Part shown: piece by piece, positions 43,182 through 54,068 of the stretch | Layout of the letters: every line of letters begins with the position of its first letter | Numbering within the stretch: position 1 is the first letter of the stretch | Origin: Allobosea vaviloviae | Lineage (GTDB): Bacteria; Pseudomonadota; Alphaproteobacteria; Rhizobiales; Beijerinckiaceae | Assembly (NCBI RefSeq): GCF_001298265.1 | Contig: NZ_LGSZ01000031.1 | Span: forward strand, 62,001 to 126,000 | Length of the DNA: 64,000 nucleotides | Reading direction: 5' to 3' | Program-made: the position numbers and the translations under genes | Notes under the pieces: generated by a model | What the model was told of the DNA's origin: nothing | Database searches by the model: none | The model's input: only the letters and a program-made list of their open reading frames with translations

Positions 43182-43886
43182 CTACGGTTGCCGCTCTGTC
43201 ATAACCGCCCCCGGCCTAGCAAAACGGGCTTCGATCGCGGCGATATAGGCATCCCGCGATGGTCCCAGATGCTGCCGGCAGAGCGCGACGAGGCGGTCGC
43301 GGTCGCCGGCTGCGAGAGCCTCGACCATCGCGGCGTGCTCGTCGCGGGCCAGCCGCAAATGCTCCGGACTCGCGGCGGTGATCGAGCGCGCGCCATGGAC
43401 CTTCTGCGCCAGGCCCTGGATCAGCTCGACGAGAGGGGGATTGCCGCAGGCGCCAAACAGTGTCTCGTGAAACTGCATGTTGGCGCGAAAGGCCGCCCGC
43501 GCGTCGGCGCTATCGACCGCCACCGCATGGCGCTGCTGGACTTCGCGCAACGCGTCCAGGACGGTGGCTGAAGCCGGTAGCGGGATTTGCTCGGCGGCCA
43601 ACGTCTCCAGTGCCTCGCGCACCGAATAGATCTGCCGGACCTCGACGGGATCGAGCAACTTGACGACCGCGCCCCGATTGGGGATGCGCTCGACCAGGCC
43701 CACCCGCTCCAGATCGGCCAGCGCCTCGCGCACAACATGGCGCTTCACGGCGAGGCGTTCCGCCAGCTCTTCCTCGACCAGCCGCTCGCGCGGCAACAGC
43801 CAGCCGAGGACGATCTCCTCCTCCAGCATCGCCGCGACACTGCGCACGCGCTCGGTGGTCTGGGCCTTGAGGGCTGTCATGCTCAT
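43182..43886 (-). CDS. GntR family transcriptional regulator (FCD domain)
   Basis: 234 residues from the ATG at 43886; a second ATG two codons later is possible. The winged helix has LVEEELAERLAVKRHVVREA. The FCD domain has FRANMQFHETLFGACGNPPL and RDEHAAMVEALAAGDRDRL. It diverges from the sugar-acid dehydratase, with a 12-bp palindrome in the 64-bp gap, and is likely its repressor. It converges with the EEP-family gene, leaving 14 bp. Confidence 0.9.
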   Translation of the reverse strand: MSMTALKAQTTERVRSVAAMLEEEIVLGWLLPRERLVEEELAERLAVKRHVVREALADLERVGLVERIPNRGAVVKLLDPVEVRQIYSVREALETLAAEQIPLPASATVLDALREVQQRHAVAVDSADARAAFRANMQFHETLFGACGNPPLVELIQGLAQKVHGARSITAASPEHLRLARDEHAAMVEALAAGDRDRLVALCRQHLGPSRDAYIAAIEARFARPGAVMTERQP

Positions 43887-43910
43887 GCCAGTTTATAACC
43901 CTTCGACATA

Positions 43911-43922
43911 ATTGTTGACAAT
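43911..43922. promoter_or_regulatory. Candidate GntR operator ATTGT-TG-ACAAT overlapping a -35 box
   Basis: ATTGTTGACAAT has perfect 5-bp arms about a 2-bp centre. It contains TTGACA (43915-43920), a consensus -35 hexamer for the plus strand, with TATTCC (43937-43942) 16 bp downstream as a weak -10. Binding here would block that promoter. It lies midway between the divergent GntR and dehydratase genes. Confidence 0.55.
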
Positions 43923-43950
43923 CCTGGCAACGCCCATATTCCTAGCTGCC

Positions 43951-45672
43951 ATGAGCACGTCCGACGATACCCCAATCCTGAAGCCTGCTGCACGCGGCAT
44001 GCGGCGCAATCTCGCGACCTATGGCGATCCGGGCTTCTCGCTGTTCCTGCGCAAGGCCTTCATCAAGGCAGCCGGCTTCTCGGACGATGCGCTCGACCGG
44101 CCGATCATCGGCATCACCAACACCTTCAGCGACTTCAACCCCTGCCATGGCAATGTGCCCCGGCTGATCGAGGCGGTGAAGCGCGGCGTGATGCTGGCGG
44201 GCGGCCTGCCGATGGAGTTCCCGACGATCTCCATCCACGAATCCTTCGCCAACCCGACCTCGATGTTCCTTCGCAACCTGATGGCGATCGACACCGAGGA
44301 GATGATCCGCGCGCAGCCCTGCGACTCCGTCGTGCTGATCGGCGGCTGCGACAAGACGGTGCCTGCACAGCTCATGGGCGCGGTCAGCGCCGACGTGCCG
44401 GCGATCCAGCTCATCACCGGGCCGATGCTGGTTGGCCATCACAAGGGCGAGGTGCTGGGCGCCTGCACCGATTGCCGACGGCTCTGGGGCCAGCATCGCG
44501 CCGGCCAGATCGACGAAGCCGAGATCGAGGTTCTGAGCGGGCGGCTCGCGCCGACGCAGGGCACCTGCATGGTGATGGGCACGGCCTCGACCATGGGCTG
44601 CCTGGTCGAGGCGCTCGGCATCGCCCTGCCCGGCTCCGGCACGATTCCCGCCACCCATGCCGACCGCATCCGCGCCGCCGAGGCCAGCGGGCGCGAGGCG
44701 GTGCGGCTGGCCCAGGGCGGGCCGAAGCCGAGCGAATTGCTGACGGAGACAGCCTTCCGCAACGCGCTGACGGTTCTGCAGGCGATCGGCGGCTCGACCA
44801 ACGGGCTTGTCCATCTGGCGGCAATCGCGCGCCGCGCCGGGCTCTCGATCGATCTCGAGGAGTTCGACGCCATCGGCCGCAAGGTGCCGGTGCTGATCGA
44901 TCTCAAGCCCTCCGGCGACCATTGTATGGAGCATTTCCACTGGGCCGGCGGCGTGCCCAAGCTGATGAAGGAACTCGGCGACCATCTCGACCGCTCGGCC
45001 CCGACCATCGACGGCCGCACCATCGGCGAGATCGCCGATGCCGCCGAGGACGTCCCGAACCAGACGATCATCCGCACTGCCGCAAGCCCGGTGAAGCCGA
45101 CCGGCGGCATGGCCGTGTTGCGCGGCAACCTCGCGCCCGGCGGCGCAGTCATCAAGCATTCGGCCGCCTCGCCTGCGCTGATGACCCATACCGGCCGCGC
45201 CGTCGTCTTCACCTCGGTCGAGGACATGGTCACGCGGATGGACGATCCCAGCCTCGACGTGACCGCCGACGACGTCCTCGTCTTGACCAATGCCGGCCCG
45301 CGCGGTGCGCCCGGCATGCCGGAGGCTGGCTACATCCCGATCCCGAAGAAGCTGGCCCAGGCCGGCGTCAAGGACATGGTCCGGATCTCCGACGCCCGGA
45401 TGAGCGGCACGGCTTTCGGCACCATCGTCCTGCACATCACGCCCGAATCGGCCGTCGGCGGCCCGCTCGGGCTGGTGCGCGACGGCGACATGATCCGGCT
45501 CGATGTCGAGGCGCGCGAGATCGCGCTGCTCGTCGAGGATGCCGAACTGGAGCGCCGCAGGAGCGAGTGGCAGCCCCCGGCCCATCTCGCCGAGCCCTCC
45601 CGCGGCTACCGTCACCTCTACCTCACCACCGTGCTGCAAGCCGACGAAGGCTGCGATTTCGACTTCTGCTGA
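43951..45672 (+). CDS. IlvD/Edd family dehydratase (sugar-acid dehydratase, L-arabonate dehydratase-like)
   Basis: 573 residues from the ATG starting MSTSDDTP. Three cysteines fit the 2Fe-2S cluster of the arabonate/xylonate dehydratase branch: Cys65 (FNPCHGN), Cys133 (GGCDKTVPAQ) and Cys206 (GTCMVMGTASTMGC). The substrate-loop Ser lies in the region GGSTNGLVHLAAIARRAG, and GPRGAPGMPEAG and RMSGTAFGTIVLHITPE are C-terminal landmarks. It dehydrates an aldonic acid to a 2-keto-3-deoxy acid. No ribosome site precedes the ATG; with the nearby -10-like sequence the transcript may be leaderless. It heads the operon with a Bug protein, a dehydrogenase and a racemase-like protein. Confidence 0.92.
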   Translation: MSTSDDTPILKPAARGMRRNLATYGDPGFSLFLRKAFIKAAGFSDDALDRPIIGITNTFSDFNPCHGNVPRLIEAVKRGVMLAGGLPMEFPTISIHESFANPTSMFLRNLMAIDTEEMIRAQPCDSVVLIGGCDKTVPAQLMGAVSADVPAIQLITGPMLVGHHKGEVLGACTDCRRLWGQHRAGQIDEAEIEVLSGRLAPTQGTCMVMGTASTMGCLVEALGIALPGSGTIPATHADRIRAAEASGREAVRLAQGGPKPSELLTETAFRNALTVLQAIGGSTNGLVHLAAIARRAGLSIDLEEFDAIGRKVPVLIDLKPSGDHCMEHFHWAGGVPKLMKELGDHLDRSAPTIDGRTIGEIADAAEDVPNQTIIRTAASPVKPTGGMAVLRGNLAPGGAVIKHSAASPALMTHTGRAVVFTSVEDMVTRMDDPSLDVTADDVLVLTNAGPRGAPGMPEAGYIPIPKKLAQAGVKDMVRISDARMSGTAFGTIVLHITPESAVGGPLGLVRDGDMIRLDVEAREIALLVEDAELERRRSEWQPPAHLAEPSRGYRHLYLTTVLQADEGCDFDFC

Positions 45673-45746
45673 CGCGGCCGGCCCGGCCCCAATCTGTTTG
45701 CGAGACGGGACCCAACCCGTCCGCCCTGCCCTTCGGAGAAAACCCC

Positions 45747-46721
45747 ATGCTCGACCGTCGCCATCTCATCGGCGCTCTCGCCGGCCTTTCAATCGCTCTT
45801 CCGGTCACGGCCTTCGCCCAGGCCTATCCGCAGAAGCCGATCACGCTGATCGTGCCCTATGCGCCGGGCGGCGCCACCGACATCATCGGCCGCGTCGTCG
45901 CCGAGGAAATGTCGAACGGGCTTGGCCAGCGCCTGGTGGTCGAGAATCGTGCCGGCGCCGGCGGCAGCGTCGGCGCGACGGCGGCCGCCCGCGCCCAGCC
46001 CGACGGATACACCCTGCTGCTCGGCGCGCTGACCAGCCATTCGATCAATGCGAGCCTGCAGGCCAAGTCCGGCTTCGACCTGAAGAAGGACCTTGTGCCG
46101 ATCGGGCTGGCCGGCAATGTCGGGCTTGCCCTCGTGGTCCACCCCTCCGTGCCCGCCAAGACGGTCCCCGAGCTGATCGCGCTGATCAAGGCAAAGCCGG
46201 ACGCCTATTCCTATGCCTCCTCCGGACAGGGCTCGCCGCAGCATCTCTCGGGCGAGCTGTTCAATCTCAAGGCCGGCACCAAGATGCCCGTCGTGCCCTA
46301 TCGCGGCTCCGGCCCGGCCATGACCGACATGGTCGCCGGCCAGGTCAAGATCATGTTCGACACGATCCCCGCCGTGCTGCAGCATGTGAAGGGCGGGTCG
46401 CTCAGGGCGATTGCCACCACAGGCACCGAGGCCTCGCCCTTCATGCCGGAGACACCGACCGCCATCTCGCAGGGGCTCGCCGGCTTCGAGGTGTCGTCCT
46501 GGTTCGGCCTGCTCGCCCCGGCCGGCACGCCGCAGCCGATCCTGGACAAGCTCAACGCCGAGTTGAACAAGGCCTTGCAGAGCCCGAAACTGAAGGAAGC
46601 GTTCGCTCTCCAGGGCGTCGTGCCCAAGCCGAGCACGCCGGCCGAGGCCTCCGCCCGGATCGACAGCGAGATCACCAAATGGGGCGATCTGATCAAGACC
46701 AGTGGCATCAAAGCCGAGTGA
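45747..46721 (+). CDS. Bug family periplasmic substrate-binding protein (TctC-like, orphan)
   Basis: 324 residues. The signal peptide is MLDRRHLIGALAGLSIALPV…FAQ, with RRHLIG as a weak Tat-like motif. The mature opening YPQKPITLIVPYAPGGATDI carries the carboxylate-binding loop, and VVENRAGAGGSVGATAAARA is the second conserved segment. The start at 45747 follows CGGAGAA. No TctA or TctB lies nearby, as is common for Bug proteins, which may borrow a transporter or act as a sensor. It sits between the dehydratase and a dehydrogenase and probably binds the same sugar acid. Confidence 0.92.
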   Translation: MLDRRHLIGALAGLSIALPVTAFAQAYPQKPITLIVPYAPGGATDIIGRVVAEEMSNGLGQRLVVENRAGAGGSVGATAAARAQPDGYTLLLGALTSHSINASLQAKSGFDLKKDLVPIGLAGNVGLALVVHPSVPAKTVPELIALIKAKPDAYSYASSGQGSPQHLSGELFNLKAGTKMPVVPYRGSGPAMTDMVAGQVKIMFDTIPAVLQHVKGGSLRAIATTGTEASPFMPETPTAISQGLAGFEVSSWFGLLAPAGTPQPILDKLNAELNKALQSPKLKEAFALQGVVPKPSTPAEASARIDSEITKWGDLIKTSGIKAE

Positions 46722-46740
46722 CGGGTCCGATAAACAGGTC

Positions 46741-47658
46741 ATGAAAGACATGGTCCAGAAGCTCGCCATCGTCGGCGCGGGCATGATCGGCGCGAGCTGG
46801 GCGGCGCTTGGCAGCGCCCATGGCGTCGCCGTCTCCGCCTATGATCCCAACCCGGAGGCCGAGGCGCGCTTCCTGTCCCATGTCGAACGAGCCCGGACGC
46901 AGCTGGCCGAGCTCGGGCTGACCGGCGACGGGGCCGTGTCGTTCTCCACCGACCTCGCCGCCGCGTTGGACGGCGCCGGTTTCGTCCAGGAAAACGGGCC
47001 AGAGAACGAGGCGGTGAAGCGCAGGCTCCTCGCCGAGATCGACGCCCTCCTTCCTCCGGGCGCGATCATCGCCAGCTCGACCTCGGCGCTGGTCCGAAGC
47101 GCCATCGTCGCCGATTGCGAGAGGCCGGAGCGGATCGTCGTGGCGCATCCGTTCAACCCGCCGCATCTGGTGCCGCTGGTCGAGATCGTCGGGGCAGACG
47201 TCGAGGTGGTGGCGCGGGCGGCGGATTTCTATCGCGCGCTCGGACGCCGCCCGGTCGTGCTCAACCGCGAGATGCCCGGCCATATCGCCAACCGGCTGGC
47301 CTCCGCGCTCTATCGCGAGGCGGTGCATCTTGTCGAGCAAGGCGTGGCAAGCGTCGCCGACATCGATGCTGCGCTCTGCAACGGTCCAGGCCTGCGCTGG
47401 GCCCTGATGGGTCCGCACATGACCTATCATCTCGGCGGCGGCGAAGGTGGCATCAGCGGCTATCTCGCCCATCTCGGACCGAGCCAGGTCCGGCGCTGGC
47501 AATCGCTCGGCAACCCGTCGCTCGACGCCGAGGTCCAGGCGAAGATCGTCGCCGGTGTCGCCGAGGAGGCCGGCGGGCGCTCGATCGCCGAGCTCGAGCT
47601 GCGTCGCGACGAGGGCTTGCTCGCTTTGCTCAAGGCGCGCACGCTCGTCAGCGACTGA
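46741..47658 (+). CDS. 3-hydroxyacyl-CoA dehydrogenase-like NAD-dependent hydroxy acid dehydrogenase
   Basis: 305 residues from the ATG at 46741; an ATG three codons later (MVQKLAIVG) is equally plausible. The Rossmann motif is LAIVGAGMIGASWAALGSAH with AYDPNP (Asp after strand 2, NAD). QENGPENEAVKRRL, SSTSALVRSAIV, and the catalytic His in VVAHPFNPPHLVPLVEIVG are present, and the helical domain has NRLASALYREAVHLV and GPGLRWALMGP. It is a paralogue of the protein at 17907. It likely oxidises a hydroxy acid made or imported by the flanking genes. Confidence 0.88.
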   Translation: MKDMVQKLAIVGAGMIGASWAALGSAHGVAVSAYDPNPEAEARFLSHVERARTQLAELGLTGDGAVSFSTDLAAALDGAGFVQENGPENEAVKRRLLAEIDALLPPGAIIASSTSALVRSAIVADCERPERIVVAHPFNPPHLVPLVEIVGADVEVVARAADFYRALGRRPVVLNREMPGHIANRLASALYREAVHLVEQGVASVADIDAALCNGPGLRWALMGPHMTYHLGGGEGGISGYLAHLGPSQVRRWQSLGNPSLDAEVQAKIVAGVAEEAGGRSIAELELRRDEGLLALLKARTLVSD

Positions 47659-47670
47659 CAAGGCAGACAG

Positions 47671-48363
47671 ATGACCGACACCACTGAACCAACCCCGCGC
47701 ATCGCGCTGATTCATGCGCTCGAGGAATCCGTGCTGCCGGCGCGCGCCGCTTTCGCCGCGCATTGGCCCCAAGCGAATGCCTTCGACCTGCTCGACACCT
47801 CGCTGGCGATCGATCTCGCCGCGCGCGGTAGCCTCGACCAGGCGATGACCGAGCGCTTCCTGACGCTGGGCCGCTATGCGGCGGCGACCGAAGGCACGGC
47901 CGGGCCTGCCCAGGCGATTCTGTTCACCTGCTCGGCCTTTGGGCCGGCAATCGATGCGGTCAAGCGCGCCCTGCCGATCCCGGTGCTGCGGCCCAATGAA
48001 TCGGCTTTCGCCGAGGCTCTGGCCTTCGGCGGGCGCATCGGCCTGATCGTGACCTTCGCACCCTCCCTGCCGTCGCTGACGCAGGAGCTGAACGAGATGG
48101 CGAGCAGGCCGGTCGACGTCACCGGCATCGTCGTCGAGGGCGCGCTGGCAGCGCTGAAGGCAGGCGATGGCGCCATCCATGACCGGCTGGTGGCGGAGGC
48201 CGCCGCACGCCTTACCGGCATCGACACGCTGATCCTCGGCCAGTTCTCGCTCGCCCGCGCCAAGCCGGCGATCGAGGCGGCGACGGGCCTTCGCGTCGTG
48301 ACGACGCCGGAAGCCGCGATCAGGGGACTGAAGCGCGCCCTGCAGACCGGCAAGCCCGCCTGA
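47671..48363 (+). CDS. Asp/Glu racemase superfamily protein with one catalytic Cys
   Basis: 230 residues. The overall pattern (IALIHALEES near the start, AILFTCSAFGPAI, RIGLIVTFAPSL, DTLILGQFSLARAKPAIE) fits the Asp/Glu/hydantoin racemase superfamily. The first catalytic Cys is Cys87 in LFTCSAFG. The second, normally in an LGCT segment, is Gln191 in ILGQFSLA. A two-base racemisation is therefore unlikely; decarboxylase- or isomerase-like chemistry using one Cys (as in arylmalonate decarboxylase) is possible. It is the last gene of the dehydratase operon, 12 bp after the dehydrogenase, and converges with ftsK. Confidence 0.8.
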   Translation: MTDTTEPTPRIALIHALEESVLPARAAFAAHWPQANAFDLLDTSLAIDLAARGSLDQAMTERFLTLGRYAAATEGTAGPAQAILFTCSAFGPAIDAVKRALPIPVLRPNESAFAEALAFGGRIGLIVTFAPSLPSLTQELNEMASRPVDVTGIVVEGALAALKAGDGAIHDRLVAEAAARLTGIDTLILGQFSLARAKPAIEAATGLRVVTTPEAAIRGLKRALQTGKPA

Positions 48364-48369
48364 AGCCGC

Positions 48370-50793
<2,424 letters not shown>

Positions 50794-50924
50794 GGATCAG
50801 GGCAGCACTGCAATCTGTTGGCCAGTCTCCAAGACCTATGGTGACAGGGTTAAGGCTCCCTGAAGTCAGCGGCGCTTTTTGCACCGCACGCGCACGGGCA
50901 CGGCAGCGCGGTCAGACGGAACGA

Positions 50925-51512
50925 CTAGAGACAGGCGACCCAGAGAACCCGCGTCTCGCCCTCTGCCGCATTGGCGAAGCGATGCGGCCGCGACGATAGA
51001 AACCGGAAGCTGTCGCCCTCCTGCAGGGTCCAGCTTTCGCTTTCCACGGTGAGCACCATCGCGCCGCTCATCACCAGCCCCGCCTCCTCGCCATCATGCG
51101 TATAGAGTTCGTCCCCCGTGCTGGCTCCCGGCTCCATCTCGACGATATAGAGACTGAGCTTCGAACCCGCGCTATGCGCCGTCAGCAGCTGCTTGCGGAT
51201 CCCCGAGCGCCACAGCTGGAGTTGGCTGCGCGCCGCGCTGCGCACGATGGTGGCCGTCTGGTCGCCGGTGACGCCGGTCGCAGGAAACAGATCGGCGAGG
51301 CCGACACCGAGCGCATCGGCCATGGTGACCAGCGCCCGCAGCGTCGGCGAGGACTTGCCGCGTTCGATCTGGCTGAGGAAGCCGATCGACAGATGGGTGC
51401 GGGCCGCCAGATCGACCAGCGACAGGCTGCGCTCCCGCCTCAGACGGCGCAGGCCCGCTCCGATCTCGCGATCGACCTCTGGCTGGGACGTCGTGGCCGC
51501 CGGACTGCTCAT
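50925..51512 (-). CDS. XRE family transcriptional regulator with C-terminal cupin domain
   Basis: 195 residues from the ATG at 51512. The helix-turn-helix covers residues about 15-70 (LSLVDLAARTHLSIGFLSQI, ERGKSSPTLRALVTMADALG). The cupin_2 domain covers about 110-195 (GDELYTHDGEEAGLVMSGAM, then a late SRPHRFANAAEGETRVLWVA). The design resembles PuuR and SutR, which sense small metabolites. It diverges from an amino acid/amine importer operon containing a PuuB-like oxidase; two matching palindromes lie between them. It probably represses its own gene and that operon. Confidence 0.92.
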   Translation of the reverse strand: MSSPAATTSQPEVDREIGAGLRRLRRERSLSLVDLAARTHLSIGFLSQIERGKSSPTLRALVTMADALGVGLADLFPATGVTGDQTATIVRSAARSQLQLWRSGIRKQLLTAHSAGSKLSLYIVEMEPGASTGDELYTHDGEEAGLVMSGAMVLTVESESWTLQEGDSFRFLSSRPHRFANAAEGETRVLWVACL

Positions 51513-51534
51513 GAAAGCTCCATTCGTCGCGCTT

Positions 51535-51552
51535 ATTTCATGCACATGAAAT
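51535..51552. promoter_or_regulatory. Candidate XRE-cupin operator 1: ATTTCATG-CA-CATGAAAT
   Basis: An 18-bp perfect palindrome, 22 bp upstream of the regulator's ATG. Its TTCATG-N2-CATGAA core recurs at 51586-51599. A half-site (TCATGAAA) overlaps the regulator start at 51509-51516. Confidence 0.7.
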
Positions 51553-51585
51553 CGCTTGCCGGCAAGATCGTCCTATGCTGGTATC

Positions 51586-51599
51586 TTCATGCTCATGAA
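51586..51599. promoter_or_regulatory. Candidate XRE-cupin operator 2: TTCATG-CT-CATGAA
   Basis: A 14-bp perfect palindrome with the same arms and spacing as operator 1, whose centre is 49 bp away (about five helical turns). It lies 58 bp upstream of the binding-protein start. Two same-phase sites would suit cooperative or loop-forming repression. Confidence 0.7.
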
Positions 51600-51657
51600 A
51601 ATCATGATGGCCGCGCTGGCCGCGCAAGACGCGCGCGATAAGCAGGGGATCATTGCG

Positions 51658-52413
51658 ATGGAACGTCGGACCTTTCTGTCCATGCTGGCGGGCAGCGCCG
51701 TGGCTGCCGGCATCCTGCCCGCCCGGGCGCAAGGCGTGCTCAAGGTCGGCTCGACGCCGACGGGCAGCCCCTTCACCTTCCTCGACACCAAGACCAACAC
51801 GATCGAAGGCGTGATGGTCGACCTGATCAAGGCCATCGCCGCATCCTCCGACTTCAAGGTCGAGGTCGAGGGCATGCAGTTCTCGACGCTGATCCCGTCG
51901 CTGACCGGCAACAAGGTCGATATCGTCGCCGCCGCGATGTACATCACCCCGCCGCGCAAGGAGGTCATCGACTTCTCGGACCCGATCTACACCTACGGCG
52001 AAGGCCTGATCGTCCCGGCGACAGACACCAAGGATTACGTCACGCTGGAAGACCTGAAGGGCAAGACGATCGGCGTGCAGATCGGCACGGCTTATGTCGA
52101 TGTGCTGCAGAAGTCCGGTCTGTTCTCGGAGGTCAAGCTCTACAAGACCCTGCCCGACATCCTCGCCGACGTGAATGCCGCCCGTGTCCAGGCCGCCGTC
52201 TTCGACCTGCCGATCATCGGCTACAACCTCTCGCAGGGGCAGTTCCCCAAGGTCCGCATCGTCAAGTCCTACAAGCCGGTGATCTCGGGCTCGGTCGGCA
52301 TCGGCGTGCGCAAGAGCGACGGCGAATTGTTGAAGAAGATCAACGCCGGCCTTGCCAAGCTCAAGGCCGACGGCACGGTCGACAAGATCCTGGCCAAGTG
52401 GGGCCTCGTCTGA
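51658..52413 (+). CDS. Polar amino acid-type ABC transporter substrate-binding protein (family 3)
   Basis: 251 residues from the ATG starting MERRTFLSMLAGSAVAAG, a Tat-like signal peptide (RRTFLS) ending at about ARAQG. The mature protein begins VLKVGSTPTGSPFTFLDTKT. SBP_bac_3 landmarks are GVMVDLIKAIAASSDFKVEV, TLIPSLTGNKVDIVAAAMYI and TPPRKEVIDFSDPIY. Upstream in-frame ATGs fall inside operator 2 and were not used. It is periplasmic; its permease and ATPase follow. With the oxidase at 54069, an amine or basic amino acid is a likely cargo. Confidence 0.92.
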   Translation: MERRTFLSMLAGSAVAAGILPARAQGVLKVGSTPTGSPFTFLDTKTNTIEGVMVDLIKAIAASSDFKVEVEGMQFSTLIPSLTGNKVDIVAAAMYITPPRKEVIDFSDPIYTYGEGLIVPATDTKDYVTLEDLKGKTIGVQIGTAYVDVLQKSGLFSEVKLYKTLPDILADVNAARVQAAVFDLPIIGYNLSQGQFPKVRIVKSYKPVISGSVGIGVRKSDGELLKKINAGLAKLKADGTVDKILAKWGLV

Positions 52414-52439
52414 GCAGGCCCTGACGACAGATCACTCGC

Positions 52440-52542
52440 GCCGTCATCCCGGACGGAGCGAAGCGGAGATCCGGGATCCATGCCGGATCAGTCAGGCATG
52501 GATCCCGGATCGGCGCCGCTAACGCGACTTGTCCGGGATGAC
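52440..52542. repeat. Palindromic intergenic repeat, type A, copy 3
   Basis: It begins GCCGTCATCCCGGACGGAGC and ends GACTTGTCCGGGATGAC, with GGGATCCATGCC and GGCATGGATCCC inside. It matches 17756-17873 and 36738-36841 with scattered differences. It lies between the binding-protein and permease genes. Confidence 0.8.
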
Positions 52543-52586
52543 ACGCCGGGGATCGCAAGCCGAGCCCCCTCCGACTGACAGAACCC

Positions 52587-53249
52587 ATGCAAACCTTCCT
52601 ACGCGACGCGACCCAGTTCCTGCCGCTGCTGCTCCAGGGTGTGAAGTTCACTCTGATCGTGGCGCTGGGCTCGCTCGCGCTGTCGACCGTGCTCGGCCTC
52701 GTCTGGGCGCTGATGCGGGTATCCGGCATCGGCTGGCTCGGAATGCTCGCCAAGGCGATCGTCAACACGCTGCGCGGCATCCCGATCCTGGTGCAGCTGT
52801 TCTACATCTATTTCGTGCTGCCAGAGTTCGGCATCGCGCTGACGGCCCTGCAGGCCGCCATCATCGGGCTCGGCGTCGCCTATTCTGCCTATCAATCCGA
52901 GAACTTCCGCGCGGGCATCGAGGCGATCGATCACGGCCAGGTCGAGGCGGCGCAATCGATCGGCATGGGCTGGGGCCTGACGATGCGCCGGGTGATCCTG
53001 CCGCAGGCGATCCGCCTCGTCCTGCCGCCCTATGGCAACATCATGGTGATGATGCTCAAGGATTCCTCGCAGGCCTCGACGATCACGGTCGCCGAATTGA
53101 CCCTGCAGGGCACCCTGATCGCCTCCTCGACCTTCAAGAACATGACCGTGTATTCGCTCGTGGCCCTGCTCTACCTGGCGATGTGCCTGCCGCTCATGGG
53201 CCTGGTCAGCTGGCTCGAACGGCGCTTCGGCAAGGGGACGCGGCGATGA
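52587..53249 (+). CDS. Amino acid ABC transporter permease (His/Glu/Gln/Arg/opine family)
   Basis: 220 residues with about five helices. Family landmarks: [20 protein letters not shown], the ESFRAGI-like [20 protein letters not shown] coupling loop, and [20 protein letters not shown]. It probably acts as a homodimeric channel, since only one permease gene is present. It overlaps the ATPase gene by 4 bp (ATGA). Confidence 0.93.
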   Translation: MQTFLRDATQFLPLLLQGVKFTLIVALGSLALSTVLGLVWALMRVSGIGWLGMLAKAIVNTLRGIPILVQLFYIYFVLPEFGIALTALQAAIIGLGVAYSAYQSENFRAGIEAIDHGQVEAAQSIGMGWGLTMRRVILPQAIRLVLPPYGNIMVMMLKDSSQASTITVAELTLQGTLIASSTFKNMTVYSLVALLYLAMCLPLMGLVSWLERRFGKGTRR

Positions 53250-54007
53250 CCGGGCATGCAGTTGCGGGCGCGCCGATGATCGAGATCACCGGCGTCACCA
53301 AGAGCTTCGGCGCCTTCCCGGTGCTCAAGGGCATCACGGCCAGCGTCGCCAGGGGCGAGGTCGTCTGCCTGATCGGCCCGTCCGGCTCGGGCAAGTCGAC
53401 CATCCTGCGCTGCATCAACGGTCTCGAAGCTTATGATGGCGGCGCCATCACCATCGATGGCGCGCGGGTCGAGCGCGACAAGCCCTCGATCATCGGCATC
53501 CGCACCGCGATGGCGATGGTGTTCCAGCGCTTCAACCTGTTTCCGCATCGTACGGCGCTGGAGAACGTCGTCGAAGGCCCGATCTTCGTGAAGAAGGAGC
53601 GCGCGGCAGACGCGATGGCGCGGGGCCGCGACCTCCTTGCCCGCGTCGGGCTCGCCGACAAGGTCGACGCCTATCCCGCCCAGCTGTCGGGCGGGCAGAT
53701 GCAGCGTGTCGCGATCGCCCGCGCGCTCGCCATGCAGCCCAAGGCGATCCTGTTCGACGAGCCGACCTCGGCGCTCGATCCCGAACTCGTCGGCGAGGTG
53801 CTGCAGGTGATGAAGAGCCTGGCCGATGACGGCATGACCATGCTCGTCGTGACCCACGAGATGGGCTTCGCCCGCGAGGTCGCAGACCGCGTGCTGTTCC
53901 TCGACGGCGGCGTCATCGTCGAGCAGGGCCCCGCCCGCGACGTCTTGAGCGCACCGACCCATCCGCGCACGCAGGACTTCCTGCGACGCGTGCTGCGACC
54001 GATCTAA
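53246..54007 (+). CDS. Amino acid ABC transporter ATP-binding protein (GlnQ/HisP-like)
   Basis: 253 residues from the ATG at 53246. Walker A is [19 protein letters not shown]-loop [20 protein letters not shown], signature [20 protein letters not shown], Walker [14 protein letters not shown] and switch His [11 protein letters not shown]. The Q-loop FNLFPH and the LRCINGLE end of Walker A are typical of the polar amino acid group. It closes the three-gene importer; the FAD oxidase follows 61 bp later. Confidence 0.94.
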   Translation: MTGHAVAGAPMIEITGVTKSFGAFPVLKGITASVARGEVVCLIGPSGSGKSTILRCINGLEAYDGGAITIDGARVERDKPSIIGIRTAMAMVFQRFNLFPHRTALENVVEGPIFVKKERAADAMARGRDLLARVGLADKVDAYPAQLSGGQMQRVAIARALAMQPKAILFDEPTSALDPELVGEVLQVMKSLADDGMTMLVVTHEMGFAREVADRVLFLDGGVIVEQGPARDVLSAPTHPRTQDFLRRVLRPI

Positions 54008-54068
54008 GCCACTGACCGAAAAGAGGAATGCGCTTTTCTGTGCGATGCTGCAAAATGAGGAGGCCGAG

